From contig CANGHK010000025.1 of NCBI GenBank assembly GCA_947453625.1, forward strand, positions 1 to 64,000: a stretch of 64,000 nt of DNA. Direction: 5' to 3'. The DNA is from Burkholderiales bacterium. GTDB lineage: Bacteria; Pseudomonadota; Gammaproteobacteria; Burkholderiales; Burkholderiaceae_C. The notes beneath the pieces were generated by a model. The model was not told the DNA's origin and made no database searches. It saw only the letters and a list, made by a program, of their open reading frames with translations. Shown here one piece after another: positions 42,189 through 49,391 of the stretch (positions are counted from its first letter, which is position 1; every line of letters begins with the position of its first letter). Made by a program: the position numbers and the translations under genes.

Positions 42189-42986
42189 TCAGACCACCAG
42201 CATCCCGCCGTCGAGCAGGATGGATTGGCCGGTCATGCCATCGGACTCGGTCGACCCCAGGTAGACCGCGAGGTGGCCGATCTCCTCGGGCTGCAGAAAG
42301 CGCTTGATCGGCACCCGCGCCAGACCGCCCGCCATCACCGCCTCGAACGGGATGCCCAGGATGTCGGCATGGGCGCGGAAGCCCTCGATCATGTCGGTCT
42401 GCACGAAACCCGGGCAGATCGCGTTGACGGTGACGCCAAAGCCGCCCATCTCCAGCGCGGCGCAGCGCGTCAGGCCGACCAGCGCGTGCTTGGAGGCGTT
42501 GTAGGCGCTCTGGTTCAGCGACGACCACTTGCCCGCGGTCGAGGCGATGTTGACCACCTTGCCGCTGCCCTGGGCCTGCATCTGGCGCAGCACGAACTGC
42601 AGCACATGGAAGGCGCCATAGACGTTGACCTTCATCACACGGTCGAAATCCTCGGGCGTGGTGTCGACCAGCCGCGCCGCCTTGTAGACGCCGGCGTTGT
42701 TGACCAGCGTGTCGATGCGGCCCAGCGTGGCGATCGCCTGGCCGACCATCGCCTGCACCGCGTCACGATCCGACACGTCGGCGCAGTGCAGTTCGACCCG
42801 GCCGCCATGGGCCAGCGCCAGCGACCGCGTTTCCTCCAGCAGTTCGCGGTTGGTGGCGGTGAGGAACAGGTCGCATCCCTCCTGCGCATATCGCAGCGCG
42901 ATGGCGCGGCCTATGCCGCGGCTGGCGCCGGTGATCAAGGCGACGCGGCCGCTCAGCCGGCCGGGTCGTGCGGCGTTTTCAGCCAT
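42189..42986 (-). CDS. Short-chain dehydrogenase/reductase
   Basis: 265 aa classical SDR. Cofactor motif TGASRGIGRAIA near residue 19, NNAG near 97, catalytic Ser in NIASTAG, and YNASK with the catalytic Tyr/Lys near 165; C-terminal LDGGMLVV. The acidic region after the Gly motif does not decide NAD versus NADP. ATG 42986 has AGGAA upstream. Substrate unknown; convergent with the oxidoreductase gene. Confidence 0.92.
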   Translation of the reverse strand: MAENAARPGRLSGRVALITGASRGIGRAIALRYAQEGCDLFLTATNRELLEETRSLALAHGGRVELHCADVSDRDAVQAMVGQAIATLGRIDTLVNNAGVYKAARLVDTTPEDFDRVMKVNVYGAFHVLQFVLRQMQAQGSGKVVNIASTAGKWSSLNQSAYNASKHALVGLTRCAALEMGGFGVTVNAICPGFVQTDMIEGFRAHADILGIPFEAVMAGGLARVPIKRFLQPEEIGHLAVYLGSTESDGMTGQSILLDGGMLVV

Positions 42987-43074
42987 GGAAGTTCCTGACG
43001 GACAAGTGGGGAAAAGGCAGGACAGACCGCGGGCGGCGTTTGAAGGCCACCGTGCCAAACCGCGCGGACGGCCA

Positions 43075-43677
43075 CTACAGCGTGCGGATCTGCACCCTGC
43101 GGAAACGGATCGTACCGCCCGCCGACTGCAGCGCGATCGGCCCGATGCTGCGCTTGGCGTCCCGCGCATCGACCGTCTGCTGGCCGTTGAACAAGACGGT
43201 GAAACGGTCGCCGCGCGCGCTGATCTCGAAGCTGTTCCAGCGGTTCGCCGCCTTGGGATAAGGCTGCGCCACCTTGGCCAGGTCGACGATGGCGCCAGTG
43301 CCATAGCTCGGATCGGGCCGGGTGTCGAAGATATTGACCTCATAGGCGTTGTCCGAGCCCACCTTGTTGCGGTCGGCGCAGCGGATGAAGATGCCGCTGT
43401 TGCAGGTCTCGTCGGCCCAGAACTCGGCGCGGATCTCGAAATCCGCGTACGACTCGCTCGACACCAGGTAGCCCAGCTTGCCGTCCTTGCCCTGCAGCGT
43501 GCCGTCGACCAGGCTCCAGTTGCCTTTGCCGACCTCGGTCCAGCCGTCCAGGCTGGTCATGCGGCTGCCGTCGACCAGAGTCACCCAGCCGCGGTCGCCC
43601 ATCAGCCCGGAGCAGCCGGCCAGTCCGGACCCCAGCGTGGCCATCGCGGCAGTCAGCAGGATTCTTCGGTCGGTCAT
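43075..43677 (-). CDS. DUF1080 (3-keto-disaccharide hydrolase-like) lipoprotein
   Basis: 200 aa. ATG 43677 is preferred (TGGAG 7-11 nt upstream), giving a lipoprotein signal with lipobox LAGC (residues 17-20). The rest is a concanavalin-like DUF1080 domain: LDGWTEVGKGNWSLVDGTLQ, YADFEIRAEFWADETCNSGI, NRWNSFEISARGDRFTVLFN. Members of this family hydrolyse 3-keto-glycosides or bind carbohydrate. An in-frame ATG four codons upstream is also possible. Confidence 0.87.
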   Translation of the reverse strand: MTDRRILLTAAMATLGSGLAGCSGLMGDRGWVTLVDGSRMTSLDGWTEVGKGNWSLVDGTLQGKDGKLGYLVSSESYADFEIRAEFWADETCNSGIFIRCADRNKVGSDNAYEVNIFDTRPDPSYGTGAIVDLAKVAQPYPKAANRWNSFEISARGDRFTVLFNGQQTVDARDAKRSIGPIALQSAGGTIRFRRVQIRTL

Positions 43678-43772
43678 CAAGAACTCCATCAGGGGTTGGT
43701 CAACACGACACACTAGCAAGCCACCGCCCGGCGTCAATCAAGGGTTTCGCGGAGTGCCCCGGCCGGCGACCC

Positions 43773-46556
43773 TCAAGCCCGCGCCACCGGCGACCCCAAC
43801 GCGCCGGCCGGCGCGCGCCCCAGCGCCGCGACCAGCGCCAGCAGGCGGCCGCGCTGGGCCTGCGTGGCTCCGCGCTGGCGCAGCAGCGCGGCCAGTGCAT
43901 CGGCGTGCGCCAGCGGTGCCGGCCGGGATGAGGCCCGGCCTTCGAACTTGTCCTTCATCGCCAGCAGCTTGATCTGCTGGCGCGCCGCCTGCTGCTCGGG
44001 CGTGGCCGGCAGGTCGAGCGCGGCTTCGAGCAGCAGCAGCAGCGCGTCGGTCTCGGGCTCGGGCAGCGGCCCGGGCGTGACCGGGCCGGCCCAGCGCTGC
44101 GCCAGCGCGCTGCCCCAGGCGCCGGGCAAGGCGGGTGAATCGGGCGAATCGACCCATTGCGCGGCCAGCCCGGCGTCGGCGTCGGCACTGCCAGCCTGTT
44201 CGCGTTGCTCGCACAGGCCGATCCGGGCTGCCAGCGCAGCGCATTGGGCTTGCCACTGCTGGTGTGCGATGGCGGCCGAGCGCTGCGCGACGCTGGCGCG
44301 GGCCTCGCGAAAGCGGCTCTCCAACCGGTCGGCCGCACCGCGCGGCAGATCGACCGGCTGGCGCCAAGCGCGGTCGATGTCGGCCAGGCTGCGCTCACGC
44401 TCGGCGGCGGGGGCGCTGTCTTCGGCCAAGGCCAGCAGGCGCTGCAGCAAGGCCTCACGCTCGGCCAACCGACCCTCGAGCTCGGCATCGCGGGCCCGGA
44501 AAGCGGCCTCACGCTGGCCGTAGACCGCGTCGATTGCGGTCTTGAAACGGGTCCACAGCGCGTTCTCGACCCCTCGCGCCAGCGGCAGGCTGCGCGCATG
44601 CTGCTGCCAGTCGAACTGCAGCGCCCGGGCCTGCTGAACCGCATCGGGCGGCGGCAGCTGGTCAGGGCCGGCGAGCAGCGACTCGGCATGCGCGATCATC
44701 TGCTCGCGAACCGCCTCGGCGGCCTGGCGGGCCTGCAGCATGGGTTGTTCGATGCGGTCCAGGCTGCGGCGCAAATGCTGTTGCAGACCGTCGCGGGCGG
44801 CGGCGGGCACGGTGTGCTCGATCGGGCCGAGCTGGCGCCAGGCGGTATGGAAGCGGTCCAGCGCCCGCATCGGCTCTTTCCAGGGCGCGGCCGGATCGTC
44901 GGGCGTGGCCTCAGAGGGTGCGTCGGACGTTGAGCCGGACGGCGCTTCGGTGCCCGGGTCGGGCAAGGCGTCGAGCACGGCCAGCAGCGCCTCGCGCGCC
45001 GCCAGGTTGTCCTGCCGCGCCGCCTTGAGCAGCGCCTGCTTGGCGGCCACCGGCTGGTAGGCCGTCTGCAAGGCAGCGTCGAAACGTTGCCACAGCGCCT
45101 GCGGAGCCGCCGCGCCGAGCCGGTCGAGCTCGCGCCAGCGGTTGCGCAGCGCCTGGATCGCGTCGCCATGGGGCTTGAGCGCCAGCGCGGGCGCGTCCGG
45201 CAGCGCGGGGTCGGACGCCAGCGTCAACCGGGCCAGCGCCTCGGCCTCGGCCACCAGGCTCTCGCGGGCCTGCCCTCCGCCCCATTGCTGCCAATCCTTC
45301 AGGCGCGCGCGCTCGGCCAGCACCGCCTGGAGCCGGACCAGCAGCGCGTCACCGGCGGGCAGCACCGCGCCGCTGGTTTCCAGCAGGGCGTCGAAAGCCG
45401 ACAGCTGCAGTTGCACGCCGCCCAGCTGGCCTTCGGCCAGACTGGTCTCGGCATGGTCGAGCAGCGTAGCCAGTTGGGCTTGCTCATCGGCGTTCGGTCG
45501 ACGCGCCCGCGCGTGGCGGGCCGGCATCTTCATGGCTTTCGGCGGCTCGGCCGCGGGGGCCGCCGCCAGCGCCGCCGAGCCCTGCTGGTGCAGCCACTGC
45601 TCGAACTGCTGGTCGAGCAGACGCGCCAGCGCGGCATCGGGCAGCGGCGGCAGCGCGTGCCAGGTATCGGCCTTGTGGGGCGGGGGCGGCGCACTGACCT
45701 CCGCGTCGTCCGCCTCGGCCGGTGGCAGGTCGGCCGCCGGCGCCGCATCGGCATCGTTGGCCGCCACCAGCCAGTCCCGACGGGCCGCCACCGCCGACGC
45801 CGTCTGCAATGCCAGCGCCAGCGCCTGGTCGAGCTTGGCGCTGGCAGCGCCCTCCGGGCAGGCTTCGCGCAAGGCCTGGGCCGCGACGCAATCCGCTGAC
45901 ACATCGGACGCCGAGCCGCCGGCCGCCGCCTGGGCAGACCCGGCCTGCAACGCGGCCAGCACGCGCTGCGCGTCGGCGGTCCAGCGCTGCAGCGCCTGCA
46001 ACTGGCGGTCATGCGCCTGCATGGACTGGTCGATCTGTTGGCGCAGCGCGGCGAACTGCGTGTGCTGCGCGGGCGCCAGACCAGCCGCCTCCAGGCCTTG
46101 CCAGTTACGGTCCAGCGCCACCAGGTGATTGACCGGCACCTGCGCCTGCAAGCTCAGCGCATGGGCGGTGGCAATCAAGGTCTGGGCTCGGGCGCCGGCC
46201 TCGCGCTGGCCCACCACCGCCTCGAGCCGGCGCTTGGCGCTGCTGTGGGCGCGCCGGTCGCGGCTGCGCAGTTCACGCTCGGCCTGCCGCAGCCCGTCTT
46301 CGCCGACCATCGCCTCGACCGCCGCCAGCCGGATGTCGGGCAGGGGCGCGCTCAGCGCAACCTGCAGCAGCGCCGCGTCGTCGCCCTGGGCCTGGCTCAA
46401 GCGCGGCCCCCACTCGGCGCGGGCCTGATCGACCTGCCGGGCGCGGGTCTCGGTCCGGACTTCGGCGCGCGCCGCGGCGGTCTGCGCGGCGATGGGCGTG
46501 GCGGCAGGTGCCGCCGGCGCGGCAGGGCCGCGTTTCTTGAATAGCCAGCTCAGCAT
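43773..46556 (-). CDS. DUF349 repeat protein
   Basis: 927 aa, Ala/Gln/Arg-rich and almost entirely helical. N-terminus MLSWLFKKRG, then HEAT-like and coiled-coil stretches and DUF349 modules recognisable by W-x-x-x-x-P-type helices (RNRWRELDRLGAAAPQALWQ, TAWRQLGPIEHTVPAAARD, FKTAIDAVYGQREAAFRAR, IDRAWRQPVDLPRGAADRL). An Ala/Pro-rich linker (about 270-330) splits it. The function is unknown; no enzymatic motif was found. Confidence 0.8.
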   Translation of the reverse strand: MLSWLFKKRGPAAPAAPAATPIAAQTAAARAEVRTETRARQVDQARAEWGPRLSQAQGDDAALLQVALSAPLPDIRLAAVEAMVGEDGLRQAERELRSRDRRAHSSAKRRLEAVVGQREAGARAQTLIATAHALSLQAQVPVNHLVALDRNWQGLEAAGLAPAQHTQFAALRQQIDQSMQAHDRQLQALQRWTADAQRVLAALQAGSAQAAAGGSASDVSADCVAAQALREACPEGAASAKLDQALALALQTASAVAARRDWLVAANDADAAPAADLPPAEADDAEVSAPPPPHKADTWHALPPLPDAALARLLDQQFEQWLHQQGSAALAAAPAAEPPKAMKMPARHARARRPNADEQAQLATLLDHAETSLAEGQLGGVQLQLSAFDALLETSGAVLPAGDALLVRLQAVLAERARLKDWQQWGGGQARESLVAEAEALARLTLASDPALPDAPALALKPHGDAIQALRNRWRELDRLGAAAPQALWQRFDAALQTAYQPVAAKQALLKAARQDNLAAREALLAVLDALPDPGTEAPSGSTSDAPSEATPDDPAAPWKEPMRALDRFHTAWRQLGPIEHTVPAAARDGLQQHLRRSLDRIEQPMLQARQAAEAVREQMIAHAESLLAGPDQLPPPDAVQQARALQFDWQQHARSLPLARGVENALWTRFKTAIDAVYGQREAAFRARDAELEGRLAEREALLQRLLALAEDSAPAAERERSLADIDRAWRQPVDLPRGAADRLESRFREARASVAQRSAAIAHQQWQAQCAALAARIGLCEQREQAGSADADAGLAAQWVDSPDSPALPGAWGSALAQRWAGPVTPGPLPEPETDALLLLLEAALDLPATPEQQAARQQIKLLAMKDKFEGRASSRPAPLAHADALAALLRQRGATQAQRGRLLALVAALGRAPAGALGSPVARA

Positions 46557-46664
46557 GGGGTCGAGATGAAAGTGGGCGCCAGGGAGCGCGGAACGGGTCG
46601 GCGGGACAGTGCCGCAGGTCAGAGCGGCGACTAGCGATAGGCGCCGCCCGCAGTGTAGGCCGCG

Positions 46665-46941
46665 ATGCTGCCGGTGGGCGGGCTCGACCATGGCCACAAG
46701 GGTTACGGCATGGCCTTGCTGGCCGAGGCCCGGACCCAGGGTCTGGCCGGGCGCGGCCGCGCCTGTGCCCCCAAGGGCGCCAGCACCAGCATCTTTCTGC
46801 AGATCATCGACCCGGCGGCCCGCCGGTGCGGGTGCCGGGTGAACAGGCACTGGTGCGCCAGAGCCAGGCCCGGTCGGCCGGGGTGCCGCTGGCCGACAGC
46901 GTGGTGCAGGCGCTGCGGCCGCTGGTCGAAGCCGCCGGCCG
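46665..46941 (+). pseudogene. C-terminal remnant of an Ldh2-type malate/L-lactate dehydrogenase gene
   Basis: One frame reads MLPVGGLDHGHKGYGMALL and later IFLQIIDPAA; the next frame reads VRVPGEQALVRQSQ, then GVPLADSVVQALRPLVEAAG. These are the penultimate and last blocks of the YbiC/malate-lactate dehydrogenase family, which in intact genes are separated by about 30-40 residues. The N-terminal two thirds are absent and the rest is frameshifted, so this is a decayed gene between the DUF349 gene and ggt. Confidence 0.7.
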
Positions 46942-47062
46942 GGCCTGGCCGGCACCGCTGGCGGGCGCAGCTGGCGGGCGACGGGCTGCCAGCGGCCTGA
47001 AAGCGAGGCCGCCGCGGCGCGAGGCAGCAGTTGCGTCGTCAGCCTGGCGGCGTAAGTCCTCG

Positions 47063-47091
47063 TTGACACCCGCAGCCGGTCACCGCCTAAT
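47063..47091 (+). promoter_or_regulatory. Candidate sigma-70 promoter for the gamma-glutamyltransferase gene
   Basis: TTGACA (47063-47068) and CCTAAT (47086-47091), 17-bp spacer, 94 bp before the ATG. A perfect -35 with a 4/6 -10. Confidence 0.45.
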
Positions 47092-47184
47092 GGTTCGAAC
47101 AACCCGCGCTGGTCAATCGCCAGTGTCCGTTGCCAGCGCAACTGCCCCGCGGTTTTCCGCGCCCTCCTTTTTGAAAGCACAGCC

Positions 47185-49254
47185 ATGCTGCTGCACGACC
47201 GGATCCCCCCGCTGCCCGCTCCCCACCCCGCCCGCCGGCTAGCGCCTCTCTGGCCCGTGCTGGCGCTGGGCGCCGCACTGGGCGCCTGCGGCGGCAGCGA
47301 CATCGAGTTGCCCGCACCGCCGCCACCGCCCGTGGTGGTCGACACCGCCTGCCAGCAAAGCACGGCCAGTGGCGCGGTCGTGGTGGGCTCCGGCCTGCCC
47401 GGCGATCCGGCCATCCCCGAGCCGGCCTCGGGCTACAAGCTGGGCGCCAAGCCCGTGGTGTCCAAGGGCTATATGGTGGTCACCGCCAACCCGCTGGCGT
47501 CGCAGGCGGGTTGCGAGATCCTGAAAAAAGGCGGCAGCGCGGTCGACGCCGCGGTGGCGGTGCAGGCCGTGCTGGGCCTGGTGGAACCGCAATCGTCCGG
47601 CCTGGGCGGCGGCGCCTTCATGCTGCACTTCAACGCCAAGACCGGCGTGGTCCAAGCCTATGACGGGCGCGAGCAGGCTCCGGCGGCGGCCACGCAAGAC
47701 TACCTGCGCTACATCAGCGCCAGCAACAACGCCTACCCGCTGCCCACGGCGGCCAGCGTGGTGACCGACAGCGCGGCCTTCAACGGCGTGCGCGCCAGCG
47801 GCCGGTCGGTGGGCACGCCGGGCGCGGTGCGCATGCTGGAACTGGCCTACCAGGACAACGGCAAGCTGCCCTGGAACGGCCTGTTCGCCTCGGGCATCAA
47901 GCTGGCCACCGACGGCTTCAAGATCAGCGGCCGGATGGCCGACGCGATCGCGCTGAACAAGGCCAGCCTGCTGGTCGATGCCGAGGCCACGGCCTATTTC
48001 TACGGCCCGGGGCCCGACTACGCGCCCAAGGCACTGGGCACGCTGCTGAAGAACCCGGCCTATGCCGACAGCCTGACCGCGCTGGCCAGCGGCGGCGCCA
48101 ATGCGCTCTACACCGGGCCGATTGCGCAGGCCGTCGTCGACAAGATTGCCGCCACGGTGGGCAGCGGCCCGACCGCGATCGCGCTGACACCCGGCCTGAC
48201 CACGATGGCCGACATGGCCGCCTACAAGCCGGTCAAGCGCACGGCGGTCTGCACCACCTACCGCGCCTGGTGGGTCTGCGGCATGCCGCCGCCGTCGTCG
48301 GGCGGCATCGCGGTGGCGCAGACATTGGGCATGCTGGAGAACTACTACATGCCGGGCTTCGGCCCGACGTCGATGGACGCCGAAGGCGGCAAGCCCTCGG
48401 TGCTGGGCGTGCACCTGGTCAGCGAGGCCGAACGCCTGGCCTATGCCGACCGCAACAAGTATGTCGCCGACACCGACTTCGTGCCGCTGCCCGGCGACAA
48501 CACGGACGCGCTGCTGTCCAAGGACTACCTGCGCGGCCGCGCCAACCTGATCCGCTTCGACAAGAGCATGGGCGTGGCCACGGCAGGCGTGTTCCCGGGC
48601 TTCGTACCGCAGGGCGTCAGCGATGCCGAGGGCCGCGGCACCACCCACATGACCATCGTCGACGGCGCTGGCAACGTGGTGGTGATGACGACCACGGTGG
48701 AAAGCTCGATGGGCTCGTTCCGCATGGCCAAGGGCTTTCTGCTGAACAACCAGCTCACCGACTTCTCGTTCGCGCCGTCCGACGCCGCAGGTCCGATCGC
48801 CAACCGGGTCGGCCCGGGCAAGCGCCCGCGCAGCTCGATGGCGCCCACCCTGGTGTTTGCCAAGGCGGCCGACGGCAGCAAGGGCGCGTTCGTGATGGGC
48901 ACCGGCTCACCCGGCGGCGCCAGCATCATCCAGTTCGTCACCAAGACCGTGGTGGGCGTGCTCGACTGGGGCATGGACGCGCAGCAGGCCACCTCGATGA
49001 TCAACTTCGGCGCCAGCAACTCCGCGACCACCGGCGTGGGCGGCGAGCACCCGAACGTGGTGGTGGCCAACAACGGTGGCGGCGATGCGCTGGTGATCGG
49101 CCTGCGTGCGCTGGGCCACACCGTCAGCGTGGCAGCGCAGTCCAGCGGCACCGGCACGGTGATCAAGACCCAGCTCAATGGCGCAGCCGCGCTGGTGGGC
49201 GGCGCCGATCCGCGGCGCGAAGGGCTGGTGCTGGGCGACGGCCTCAAGCCCTGA
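47185..49254 (+). CDS. ggt: Gamma-glutamyltransferase, lipoprotein form
   Basis: 689 aa N-terminal-nucleophile hydrolase that transfers or hydrolyses gamma-glutamyl groups (glutathione). N-terminal lipoprotein signal (lipobox LGAC about residue 35) and a Pro-rich tether (LPAPPPPPVVVD). Large subunit: GYMVVTANPLASQAGCEILK, EPQSSGLGGGAFMLHFN, DGREQAPAAA. The autocleavage/nucleophile Thr is in GRGTTHMTIVD near residue 490, followed by KRPRSSMAPTLVF and GTGSPGGASII. It is longer than E. coli Ggt (580 aa), with extra residues in the large subunit. Probably anchored in the outer membrane. Confidence 0.92.
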   Translation: MLLHDRIPPLPAPHPARRLAPLWPVLALGAALGACGGSDIELPAPPPPPVVVDTACQQSTASGAVVVGSGLPGDPAIPEPASGYKLGAKPVVSKGYMVVTANPLASQAGCEILKKGGSAVDAAVAVQAVLGLVEPQSSGLGGGAFMLHFNAKTGVVQAYDGREQAPAAATQDYLRYISASNNAYPLPTAASVVTDSAAFNGVRASGRSVGTPGAVRMLELAYQDNGKLPWNGLFASGIKLATDGFKISGRMADAIALNKASLLVDAEATAYFYGPGPDYAPKALGTLLKNPAYADSLTALASGGANALYTGPIAQAVVDKIAATVGSGPTAIALTPGLTTMADMAAYKPVKRTAVCTTYRAWWVCGMPPPSSGGIAVAQTLGMLENYYMPGFGPTSMDAEGGKPSVLGVHLVSEAERLAYADRNKYVADTDFVPLPGDNTDALLSKDYLRGRANLIRFDKSMGVATAGVFPGFVPQGVSDAEGRGTTHMTIVDGAGNVVVMTTTVESSMGSFRMAKGFLLNNQLTDFSFAPSDAAGPIANRVGPGKRPRSSMAPTLVFAKAADGSKGAFVMGTGSPGGASIIQFVTKTVVGVLDWGMDAQQATSMINFGASNSATTGVGGEHPNVVVANNGGGDALVIGLRALGHTVSVAAQSSGTGTVIKTQLNGAAALVGGADPRREGLVLGDGLKP

Positions 49255-49391
49255 GGCTGAAGGCGAGACCGAGGCTTGGCTGGCACCGGACGGCTTGGCC
49301 GGTGGCGGCGGGCCGCTCGTCCTGATCGGGCCGGCATCCTGGGGCCACTGCTTCAACGCGGTGCGCGCCGTCCCCCGGCGCGGTGTCGACT

